Assembly: GCA_030693705.1 (NCBI GenBank)
Contig: JAUYAB010000100.1
Span: forward strand, 1 to 64,000
Reading direction: 5' to 3'
Origin: Ignavibacteria bacterium
GTDB taxonomy: Bacteria; Bacteroidota; Ignavibacteria; Ignavibacteriales; Ignavibacteriaceae
DNA length: 64,000 nt
Both the position numbers and the translations under genes were made by a program. Positions within the stretch are counted from its first letter, which is position 1. The number at the start of each line of letters is the position of its first letter. This document shows, in pieces, positions 7,799-14,840 of this stretch. The notes beneath the pieces were generated by a model that did no database searches, was not told the origin of the DNA, and saw only the letters and a list, made by a program, of their open reading frames with translations.

Positions 7799-9610
7799 TT
7801 ATGAGTTTGGAATATTGTTTTGTGGCGTAATACGTTTGTTTAGTGCATTGTATAACGTAATTAGAATTCTATTAAAATCCTCAAAAACAGCTTTACGTAA
7901 TTGAGAATTTTTTACGTTTTCCATTCCATCTTTAGTGATTGCAATTAATTCACGAATCAAATCTATATCTTTAATTGTTGCATAATCATCGTATCTATAT
8001 TTCTCTGCCAAAAAACGGGCAAATTTGGTAATGCTATAATTAGTTGTTTTACTTAGTAATTCTAAAATTTGAGTTGATGTAATGTATTCAGACAAATTTA
8101 TGTTGGCGTAAGAATGAAAAAGATTTTGATAATCGGCATTCTCTTTTCCCAATTCAGTGAAGATATTTGCAACACCTAACTCTTTTTTACTTGCATAGAA
8201 TGAATCATGAAGTTCTTTAATTTGATTAAAAATATCTTTGGAATCTTGATTAGGACGAGAATAAAAATCGCCATAATCAAATGAGTATTGATCAAATTCG
8301 TTTCGTTTTTTTGCTATTTCTAACGAAGCTACTATTTTAGATTTTAATTCCGGTATGCTAAGAGTAATTATATTTTTTTCAATTAAAGGATATAACGTAT
8401 CAAACACATATTGATGAGTGTAAACGTTAAAAACACCTTGCGATAGACCTTCTAAAACTTTGTTATAACTAATTTTTACATCATCTTCAGACAAAGTATA
8501 AATATCTTTTAGTCTATGCACTGCCTCAACATATTCATCTTGAATCTTAACACCAAAATCATTCCTAAAATAGTCCTCATTAAACACGCCATAGACGATG
8601 TAACTATAGATTGAATAATAGAAATGATAAAGATATTTAAGCTGCTTCAAGTAAGTTTTATAAATTATTCTAGCATAAGATTGCATGGAGGGAAGTTCTC
8701 CGGATTGATCTTCTAACATCCCTAAGACTAAAATATTGCTTTGTACTTCTATTAACTCCTTTCTTTTTTGAGGTTCATCTTCGTGAAAAGATCCTTTTTT
8801 AAATTCTAATGTTATTATTAATGTAAATAAAATAATTTCTTCAGCTAGATTTTTTTTCTTACTAAGAATAAGGGGGAAAATCTTTTTAAGTGTTTCAGTG
8901 AAAAAAAAGATAATGCGAAGATTATTAACATTAAAAGCTTCAATGAGCGTTTTGATGTTATTTTTATTCTCATTTAAAAAAAGAATGAATTCAGCATTTG
9001 ATGAATACTTAGCTACAACTAATTGCCATATTTCAACTGAAGTATATGCAAATTTAAATTCCCTAGATATCAGTTTTTCTTTTATGCTTTTTAGTTTGTC
9101 CTGATCTTTTACCCTCATCAAATCACCGATAATTATAACTTTAACGCTCTTATGTTCAACAAAGTTACTATTTATGTAACCCAATATTTCATCTAAACCT
9201 ATTTTAGGGCTAATTCTTTCGAGGTCATCGAAAAATAGTATTTTATTGTTTAATGGAATTAGACTCACAAGATTTAATTTTGTTATGTCGAGTTTGAAAT
9301 AACCTTTTGAAAAAAAGCCGCTGAGTTTTTTAATCCCCTCGCCCACTGATGAGAAAATTGTTTGAGAAATTTTGTTGTCGCCGGGTAATTTAATTAACTC
9401 TAATAAAATTGATTGTTCAAGCTGATTAATTTCAGAAATGCCATTAAGGGATATATAAATTGGTTTATGGGATAGGTCGTTGACTATTGGAAATATTTTA
9501 TTCTTAATGAAGTATGTTTTGCCCGAACCCCATTCGCCATTAATTAAAAGAGCATAGTCTGTAGGATTTGTGGTTAAATAAGTTTTAAGATTCTCAACAA
9601 TATTTTCCAT
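7799..9610 (-). CDS. KAP-family P-loop NTPase
   Basis: A 603-residue protein with a P-loop GEWGSGKT (25-32) right at the N-terminus and a Walker B FFDDLER (126-132), both typical of KAP NTPases. The rest is helical with no recognised nuclease. Aromatic-rich stretches around 330-350 might be membrane-associated, but no clear transmembrane helix pair is seen. Its ATG overlaps the stop of the ABC-3C ATPase by one base (TAATG) and it ends 18 bp before hsdM, so it sits inside one transcription unit between two defence systems. KAP NTPases occur in several phage-defence contexts, usually with an effector; here the partner could be either neighbour. The family is confident; the role is inferred from context. 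Confidence 0.82.
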   Translation of the reverse strand: MENIVENLKTYLTTNPTDYALLINGEWGSGKTYFIKNKIFPIVNDLSHKPIYISLNGISEINQLEQSILLELIKLPGDNKISQTIFSSVGEGIKKLSGFFSKGYFKLDITKLNLVSLIPLNNKILFFDDLERISPKIGLDEILGYINSNFVEHKSVKVIIIGDLMRVKDQDKLKSIKEKLISREFKFAYTSVEIWQLVVAKYSSNAEFILFLNENKNNIKTLIEAFNVNNLRIIFFFTETLKKIFPLILSKKKNLAEEIILFTLIITLEFKKGSFHEDEPQKRKELIEVQSNILVLGMLEDQSGELPSMQSYARIIYKTYLKQLKYLYHFYYSIYSYIVYGVFNEDYFRNDFGVKIQDEYVEAVHRLKDIYTLSEDDVKISYNKVLEGLSQGVFNVYTHQYVFDTLYPLIEKNIITLSIPELKSKIVASLEIAKKRNEFDQYSFDYGDFYSRPNQDSKDIFNQIKELHDSFYASKKELGVANIFTELGKENADYQNLFHSYANINLSEYITSTQILELLSKTTNYSITKFARFLAEKYRYDDYATIKDIDLIRELIAITKDGMENVKNSQLRKAVFEDFNRILITLYNALNKRITPQNNIPNS

Positions 9611-11406
9611 TAAAAATTCATTCCGAATAACGTATGAGTTGGTGTAAGTTCAATAATTGTATTTGCATCAATATTGTTCTGTCTAAAGTCCTTGATTTCA
9701 TCAAAGTAATCATGATCATTAAGGGTTAAAATATATTGAAACTCGTACTTATTATCTAACAGTTCATGAATATACTTAATAAATTCAAAGAAGTGGTCTT
9801 TGTGTAAGTTCTCGAATATACCGTCATGAGCGATAAAACGTGGTAAGGATAAGTTTTGGTAGACACTGTTAAGCAAAACAGCAATATCATAGACGAGAGT
9901 GCGTACCTGGTTTATGCCGGTTGAGTCCATGATACTCCCTTCGAGGAGAGAGATTTTTAGTTTTTGTTTAGTATCAGTTTCGGTAATGTCGAAAATCTTA
10001 ATCTCATGAGAGTCTAAGAATAATTTACCGGAGATTGAAGAGAGGAGTCCTTTGAAATGATTAACAGCGGGTAAGATAGATTCCAAGTAGTCATTTACCT
10101 TATCGAGTACTTTAGCATGTTCATCATGTTTATCAGAAATTGATTTGCTGATTTTATCAATGTTTTTAAGCGAAGTGTTAATGTCTGTCAATTCGATTTG
10201 GAGTTTTGTAAGCCGCGTGTATGCGTTAGTCAAATCAGTTAGGGCTTTCTGGTTAGATAGTTCTACAAAGAGTTTTTTACGGTCGGATTCGTAAGCTTCG
10301 ATTTTCTGATTCCGCAGCAGGATATTACTATTTAATCTTCCTTCTTCCTCGTCGGCAAATTCTTTTCTTGAGCTAAGGATTGCCTTTCTAAAAAGAATAG
10401 CATCATCTAAATCCTTTTTAATGTTGCCCGCAAGAAGGGAATTAACTTCATTATAAATTGAAGTAATTTTATCAAGATCATCATGAGCATCAGAGGGGAG
10501 GATTTTATCATATTCATGAAGTTCAGAAAGTTTATTTCTATCAACAACATTATCAAACCAAAGTTTTTTAATTTCTTTAGTAAGTTCATCTGCTTGTATT
10601 TCCAGTTCTTTATAATCTTCAGTGAGTTTAAATTCAGCAATACGAGTATCAAGTTTGAGAATTGATGCAGTGAGTTTTTTACCCATATTACGAATTTTGT
10701 CTATATCATTTGTTTTGAAATTTTCTTTTAGAAGTTTTTCGTTATCCTTCAATGAAAGGTCAAGTTTGGAAATATCTTCTGAAATATCACGATGTTCCGA
10801 AGGGATGGAGTTATTGATATTTAAAAGGAAAAAGTGGAAGGGAACAAAATCAAGATCAGAAAGATTTCGGGAAAAATCGATAGGATCTGAAAATAAATCA
10901 TCACGCTTTTTAACTTTTATGAAAAATGAAAGTAACTTTTGGTACCAATAGGAGTTGAGGGAATCGGGGAAATCTTTTCGGTAGAAAATAAGACTAAAAA
11001 GATGTTCACGCAGCTTTATTAACGGATGAGGTGTGCGAGGCATATCGAGAGAACCAAAATAGATGTCCTTATTAGGATGATCGAAAGAACGTTTAATTTG
11101 ATAGTTCGTATTGCCGATGGAAAAATCAAGGACTACAGAAATGCCGTGCAGTATTTTTTTCTCATACGCGTTGTAAAGTCGATGAGAAGATGTTTCGCTG
11201 AAGTCGGATAATAAAGCAAAAGAAATAAGATCGAGAACAGTAGATTTACCAACCGCATGAAGAGAAGATTTTTGAGAGTCAATCTCAACGGAATTACCGG
11301 GATTACCATTTTCATCTTTATGAGCAAAAATTATATTCAAGCCGTTGTGAAAAGTAATCGGCTTGAATAATTCTTTCGGAGTGGTGTAAAGTTTATTGAA
11401 AATCAT
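9610..11406 (-). CDS. ABC-three-component (ABC-3C) system ATPase, DUF2326 type
   Basis: 598 residues. The start MIFNKLYTTPKELFKPITFH and the P-loop AVGKST (51-56), preceded by a serine-rich strand, match the atypical ABC ATPases of ABC-3C systems. The middle (about 210-440) is a long coiled coil, SMC/RecN-like. The C-terminal ~150 residues fit DUF2326: a FIAHDGIFENL Walker B/D-loop-like stretch and an ILTLNDHD switch. Such ATPases are predicted to sense invader DNA or replication and to license a linked effector. The 5' end overlaps the small middle component by 14 bp and the 3' end overlaps the KAP gene by one base. Family assignment rests on motif recognition without a database search. Confidence 0.8.
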   Translation of the reverse strand: MIFNKLYTTPKELFKPITFHNGLNIIFAHKDENGNPGNSVEIDSQKSSLHAVGKSTVLDLISFALLSDFSETSSHRLYNAYEKKILHGISVVLDFSIGNTNYQIKRSFDHPNKDIYFGSLDMPRTPHPLIKLREHLFSLIFYRKDFPDSLNSYWYQKLLSFFIKVKKRDDLFSDPIDFSRNLSDLDFVPFHFFLLNINNSIPSEHRDISEDISKLDLSLKDNEKLLKENFKTNDIDKIRNMGKKLTASILKLDTRIAEFKLTEDYKELEIQADELTKEIKKLWFDNVVDRNKLSELHEYDKILPSDAHDDLDKITSIYNEVNSLLAGNIKKDLDDAILFRKAILSSRKEFADEEEGRLNSNILLRNQKIEAYESDRKKLFVELSNQKALTDLTNAYTRLTKLQIELTDINTSLKNIDKISKSISDKHDEHAKVLDKVNDYLESILPAVNHFKGLLSSISGKLFLDSHEIKIFDITETDTKQKLKISLLEGSIMDSTGINQVRTLVYDIAVLLNSVYQNLSLPRFIAHDGIFENLHKDHFFEFIKYIHELLDNKYEFQYILTLNDHDYFDEIKDFRQNNIDANTIIELTPTHTLFGMNF

Positions 11407-11632
11407 TTTTTAGACTTATGATGTTGTTATCGATTTCGATTATTTCAGAGAGGTAAAGAAAAGTAAGTGTGTCCAAGAGGTTCTCATAACCCAATTCAAT
11501 TTTTTTAAATTGAAAGAGCTTGTGATGAATTTCGAGAAACGAAAGAGGATTTTCTTTTAATAGTGCAATGACATGATAACCAAGAATAAGAGGATTTTCT
11601 TTGATGTTTTCATATTTAGTCGGGATAATCAT
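11393..11632 (-). CDS. ABC-3C middle component (MC6-like small protein)
   Basis: 79 residues with no catalytic motif. It reads as a small helical, winged-helix-like adaptor: MIIPTKYENIKENPLILGYH, then a leucine-rich helix and ...LTFLYLSEIIEIDNNIISL. Size, position between the effector-like gene and the DUF2326 ATPase, and the 14-bp overlap with the ATPase all fit the ABC-3C middle components that bridge sensor and effector. The ATG at 11632 lies 9 bp after the preceding stop. The exact middle-component class (6) is a judgement from sequence style. Confidence 0.65.
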   Translation of the reverse strand: MIIPTKYENIKENPLILGYHVIALLKENPLSFLEIHHKLFQFKKIELGYENLLDTLTFLYLSEIIEIDNNIISLKNDFQ

Positions 11633-11641
11633 CGTGATGTT

Positions 11642-12625
11642 TTATTTGTTAAATAAAGATAGAGGGTCATCAGTGGTTTTACGGCCAAAGTCGCAGTATT
11701 CAAAGAAGAAAAGAACAATTGCTTTAGCTGTTGCAAGATAACGGGGTTCAACTTTTTTATCCGGTGGAAGAATTGTTTGAGCAAGCATTTCAAAATAAAC
11801 CGGATTGTTTACGGGAAAATCGCTTACTCCTTTGAAGTTTTCTTTCACGCTAAGAAAATGATTACGAACGAGATCAAGAACGGTATAAAGTTGAGATTCG
11901 TAGCGATGAAAATTGAGTTTAATAAAGTCTTCAACAATTACTTTGTTTGTCCAGTTAGCATTAAAAAGAATTTTTACGTCATTATAGAAGTCAGCTTTGA
12001 AGTTACGTTCAATTTTAAGTTTTAGTTTTAAGTATTTTTTTTCAAACGGAGGAATTTTGATCTTATTTTTTTTGTCTGAATGGATATATGAGAAAATTTC
12101 TTCAATAACATTTTGTTCAATCCGGGGGACATCATAAAGAGTTTCATAACGAGATTGGAGATCAAAAGCTTTTTGAAAGGGGGGATGTTTAGCGCAACGA
12201 ATCAATAATTCATCCATTGCCCAGTCATCATGAATCATCACTTGATAACTATTTTTTGAAAGCGAAGCGTTATAATTATAAATATCTTCTCGCTTTTCAA
12301 ATAAGGAGCCACTAACGAGATAGATTAAAAAGATTGGGGGATAGTGAACTTTTTGAAGGGTTTTAATGTCGGAATTAATTCTTTTAGTAAGCGCCGCAAT
12401 GTTAGGTGAAAGAGGAGAAGAAATAATACATGATTCGTTATAAGCTAAAGCATTGAGGATAAAGGAAGAGGAATTACTATCATCCAGTTTGTTTATGTGA
12501 GGAAAGATTTGATCAATAAAAAGACGAGAAAGAGTATCAAATCTCTCTTCAGATAAGAAGTAAATATTCTTATTAATTTTATTAGAACTTGTTAGCACAA
12601 CGACCCAACACCGAAAGTCCCACAA
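11642..12625 (-). CDS. Putative ABC-3C effector/C-terminal component, unknown N-terminal domain
   Basis: First gene of the defence operon, up to 327 residues. The C-terminal half (about 190-327, ending LFFFEYCDFGRKTTDDPLSLF) has the helical look and gene position of the ABC-3C C-terminal domain that couples an effector to the other two components. The N-terminal ~190 residues are not recognised: no PD-(D/E)XK, HNH, TIR or protease motif is visible. The longest frame starts with TTG at 12625, three bases after an AGAGG; the in-frame GTG at codon 10 is an alternative, so the N-terminus is uncertain. It faces the plus-strand gene at 12692 across only 66 bp, so the two share a divergent promoter region. 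Confidence 0.6.
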   Translation of the reverse strand: MWDFRCWVVVLTSSNKINKNIYFLSEERFDTLSRLFIDQIFPHINKLDDSNSSSFILNALAYNESCIISSPLSPNIAALTKRINSDIKTLQKVHYPPIFLIYLVSGSLFEKREDIYNYNASLSKNSYQVMIHDDWAMDELLIRCAKHPPFQKAFDLQSRYETLYDVPRIEQNVIEEIFSYIHSDKKNKIKIPPFEKKYLKLKLKIERNFKADFYNDVKILFNANWTNKVIVEDFIKLNFHRYESQLYTVLDLVRNHFLSVKENFKGVSDFPVNNPVYFEMLAQTILPPDKKVEPRYLATAKAIVLFFFEYCDFGRKTTDDPLSLFNK

Positions 12626-12691
12626 AAACCTCTATTTTTGTATAAAAATTAGTAATATTATTTTAGAAGTCAAAATTAAAACGGAGAAAAT

Positions 12692-13243
12692 GTGAAAAGA
12701 GAAGATTGTTTCAATTTCGTTAGAGAGAAAGTGATAGCCAAATGCGGGGAGTTTGAAATTGTTGAAGAGCAGATAAAGTACTTGAGATTCGTGCTAAAAG
12801 AGAAGAAAAACAATCCACCGGAAATAGATGAGAATGTGGGATTAAAACCGAGTTTTAAAGAGTATATACAGGAGGAAATTGATTATAGAAAATCACTTCT
12901 TGAGACAAGCGATAAGCAAACACCGGGAATTGTAAAAATGAATGGAAAAATTTCTGAAGTTGTGAGAATATTTGAAGCAATGAAAGATGTGGGAATTATT
13001 TCAACTAATGTTGAAGCCTCTCAAATTGGAAGAATCTTTTTTAGAGAAACAGTTGATGTGAAATCATTTGCTGCAGGTTATAATGCAAGGAAAAAAGATT
13101 TAATTGAAGACGAACGAAACACTAATAGTGAATTTTTAGAAAAGTTTATAGATCGATTATTAGAAATAAGCTTTAGGGGCAAATGGGACATCCTATCTAG
13201 AATTGTAAACCATATTGGAACATTGAAAAATCGTATATACTAA
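12692..13243 (+). CDS. RteC-like regulatory protein (tentative)
   Basis: 183 residues, cytoplasmic, charged and helical. The last ~90 residues (KISEVVRIFEAMKDVGIIST ... FFRETVDVKSF ... NARKKDL ... FLEKFIDRLLE) follow the pattern of the C-terminal region of RteC, the regulator of excision in Bacteroides conjugative transposons. The start is GTG at 12692, six bases after GGAG; an ATG two bases earlier is followed at once by TGA. It leads the plus-strand mobility module (HTH protein, recombinase, primase), which fits a regulator of the element. RteC similarity was judged by eye and could be wrong. Confidence 0.45.
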   Translation: MKREDCFNFVREKVIAKCGEFEIVEEQIKYLRFVLKEKKNNPPEIDENVGLKPSFKEYIQEEIDYRKSLLETSDKQTPGIVKMNGKISEVVRIFEAMKDVGIISTNVEASQIGRIFFRETVDVKSFAAGYNARKKDLIEDERNTNSEFLEKFIDRLLEISFRGKWDILSRIVNHIGTLKNRIY

Positions 13244-13270
13244 GAATACGATTTAATGGGGATTTTCTGT

Positions 13271-13307
13271 TTTAGGTTTCACCTAACAAAAATAAAAAAA
13301 GTTAGGT
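13271..13307 (+). promoter_or_regulatory. Competing hairpins masking the HTH gene ribosome site
   Basis: TTAGGT (13272-13277), ACCTAAC (13281-13287) and GTTAGGT (13301-13307) lie just before the HTH gene. The middle segment can pair with the first (6 bp, 3-nt loop) or with the third (7 bp, 13-nt loop). The third contains the AGG that would serve as ribosome site for ATG 13314. The pairs are exclusive, so this could be a translational switch, or simply three copies of a protein operator. The complementarity is seen; the function is inferred. Confidence 0.45.
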
Positions 13308-13649
13308 ATGAAAATGAAACAAGAGAAAAAACAAACCAGAACTTCAGTACTTCAAAAACTAACAAGTATTGAAAACCTTCTAAAGAAAAAAGATAATAAA
13401 CCTCTCAGCTTCAAAGAGGCGTGCGCGTATCTTGGATTCGCTCCAAGTTATTTGTACAAGTTAACCTATCGAAAAGTTATTCCCCATTATAAACCAACCG
13501 GCAAGATGTTGTTCTTTTCCAAATGTGAATTGGATGAGTGGATTTTTACCAAGTCGCAAGTATCAAGTGAAAAGTTGAAAGAGAACGATCCCGGGACTAC
13601 CCAAAGGGAAGCGAATGTAATTAATGAAGAGGATGAGGAACCGCCGTAG
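13308..13649 (+). CDS. Helix-turn-helix DNA-binding protein, excisionase (AlpA/HTH_17) family
   Basis: 113 residues. A short charged N-terminus is followed at about 33-85 by an excisionase-type winged helix: SFKEACAYLGFAPSYLYKLT, then the recognition/wing part HYKPTGKMLFFSKCELDEWI. The C-terminal 30 residues are acidic and probably disordered. Proteins of this family bend DNA at att sites as recombination directionality factors or act as element regulators. It lies 93 bp before a tyrosine recombinase on the same strand, as expected. ATG 13308 is the longest start; ATG 13314 has better spacing from AGG, giving 111 residues. Confidence 0.85.
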   Translation: MKMKQEKKQTRTSVLQKLTSIENLLKKKDNKPLSFKEACAYLGFAPSYLYKLTYRKVIPHYKPTGKMLFFSKCELDEWIFTKSQVSSEKLKENDPGTTQREANVINEEDEEPP

Positions 13650-13653
13650 AAAT

Positions 13654-13700
13654 AATTAGGAATTGAAAATTAGGAATTAGGATCGAAAGCAAGAGCAAGA
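13654..13700. repeat. Low-complexity repeat between HTH and integrase genes
   Basis: AATTAGGAATTGAAAATTAG is followed by GAATTAGG (13654-13681), then GCAAGAGCAAGA (13689-13700). The first part is a short-period AATTAGG repeat. The second resembles the AAGAGCAAGA text also found in the inverted repeat at 62652-62739. No gene is seen in 13650-13742. Confidence 0.5.
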
Positions 13701-13742
13701 AAAAAACAGAAAGATGAGATTGATAAAAAACGGAATAAGACA

Positions 13743-14780
13743 ATGGGAAATGAAATTCAAAATATGTTAAGCAAATTCTCGATTGAGGATATGGAAAAGT
13801 TGAAAGTGCTTTTTTCAATTATGCCTCAAACTGAACAAAAAGAAATAGTGACGCTGCGGGTTTTTGTTGAGGAGTATAAAAATATAATCCGTAATAACAG
13901 ATCGAGTTCTTATTTGAAGTCTGTTACTATTTCGTTAGGGTATTTGGTCGAGTACTTCGGAGCGCAAAAACCTATCTCATCAATTCAATTAAAGGATATT
14001 GAGAATTTCGTTATTCATCTTCAGCGCATTGTTAAAAAAGGTTACGTTGTTTATTTCCGCAATCTGAAAGCCGCGTTCAATAAAGCGAAGGATTGGAAAT
14101 ATATTTCCGAGAATCATTTCCTAAAAGTCAAGTTGCCGAAAAAACAGAGAGTGAATCCGGCATACATTAATGGTGATCAGTTGGCAGTGATCAGTCAGCA
14201 GTTGGCAGAAGGCAATGACAATGTTGTTAGAGATGTGGCAGTTTTTGCTTTTGGTACGGGAATGCGGTTGAATGAAATTGTTAATCTTCGGTGGAAGAAT
14301 GTAAATCTTGCTACAAGAATAATTACTGTTGGTGATGAGGATTTTACAACGAAGGGGAGGAATCAAAGGTATATACCGATTAGTGATGAAGCCCTCACCT
14401 CAATCCTCTCCCAAAGGGAGAGGAAGAAAGCTATTCCTATCGGGAATAGTTTTGTCTTCTCTAAACCAAATGGTGATCCATTCACTGGAGATTATTTTTC
14501 TAAGAGATTTAAGCGGGCTTGTAAGTCTGCGGGGATTGATAAGTCAATTCATTTCCACTCGCTTAGACATTCGTTTGCTTCGAACCTCGCGCAGAAAGGG
14601 GTTTCGCTTTACACGATTAAAGAATTGCTCGGGCATTCGTCGATTACCACAACTGAAATTTATAGTCATTTGAATATGGATTCGTTGAAAGAAGCGATTG
14701 AAACGCTGAATCAACCTCACCCACGCCAGAGGCGGGCAGGCCTAAATCCTCTCCTTTCCGCCAGAGGCGGACAAGATTAA
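13743..14780 (+). CDS. Tyrosine recombinase/integrase (first of two)
   Basis: 345 residues with an N-terminal SAM-like core-binding domain (about 35-125) and a catalytic domain (about 140-315). All residues are present: R175 in GTGMRLNEI, H272 and R275 in HFHSLRHSF, H298 in LLGHSS and the nucleophile Y307 in TEIYSHL. It should catalyse site-specific integration/excision or resolve dimers. Three repeat insertions add foreign text: ISQQLAEGNDN near 150-160 (14175-14208), LTSILSQRERKK near 220 (14392-14426) and the last ~22 residues after ETLNQ (14714-14788), which supply the stop codon. None touches a catalytic residue. It lies in the middle of the element, not beside an att site, so it may belong to an older nested element. 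Confidence 0.93.
   Translation: MGNEIQNMLSKFSIEDMEKLKVLFSIMPQTEQKEIVTLRVFVEEYKNIIRNNRSSSYLKSVTISLGYLVEYFGAQKPISSIQLKDIENFVIHLQRIVKKGYVVYFRNLKAAFNKAKDWKYISENHFLKVKLPKKQRVNPAYINGDQLAVISQQLAEGNDNVVRDVAVFAFGTGMRLNEIVNLRWKNVNLATRIITVGDEDFTTKGRNQRYIPISDEALTSILSQRERKKAIPIGNSFVFSKPNGDPFTGDYFSKRFKRACKSAGIDKSIHFHSLRHSFASNLAQKGVSLYTIKELLGHSSITTTEIYSHLNMDSLKEAIETLNQPHPRQRRAGLNPLLSARGGQD
14175..14208. repeat. Short tandem-type repeat inside the integrase
   Basis: TGATCAG occurs at 14174-14180 and 14188-14194. CAGTTGGCAG occurs at 14178-14187 and 14199-14208. This interleaved CAGTT/GGCAGT/GATCAGT text is read in frame and resembles the simple repeats inside the GH5 gene (28146-28171 and 28271-28303). Confidence 0.6.
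14392..14426. repeat. Palindromic CCTCACC repeat, copy 3 (inside integrase)
   Basis: CCCTCACCTCAATCCTCTCC pairs with GGGAGAGG across AAA (CTCTCCC-AAA-GGGAGAG). It is read in frame as part of LTSILSQRERKK, in a loop between catalytic-domain strands. Confidence 0.8.
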
Positions 14781-14788
14781 GAAGAGGA
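14714..14788. repeat. Palindromic repeat, copy 4 (3' end of integrase)
   Basis: CCTCACCCACGCCAGAGGCG opens the copy and AAGAAGAGGA closes it. Two GCCAGAGGCGG dyads are nested inside (starting 14724 and 14760). The integrase stop (14778-14780) lies within it, so the repeat replaced or extended the original C-terminus. Confidence 0.78.
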
Positions 14789-14840
14789 CTTTTAAACAAA
14801 GAGTTAAAAATATTAATTAAATAAAATAATAGGAAAAATT

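Noticed and set aside
14329-14673. 114-residue open frame overlapping the integrase on the same strand
   Set aside because: It lies in another frame entirely inside a gene with all catalytic residues; its composition is that of a shadow frame.
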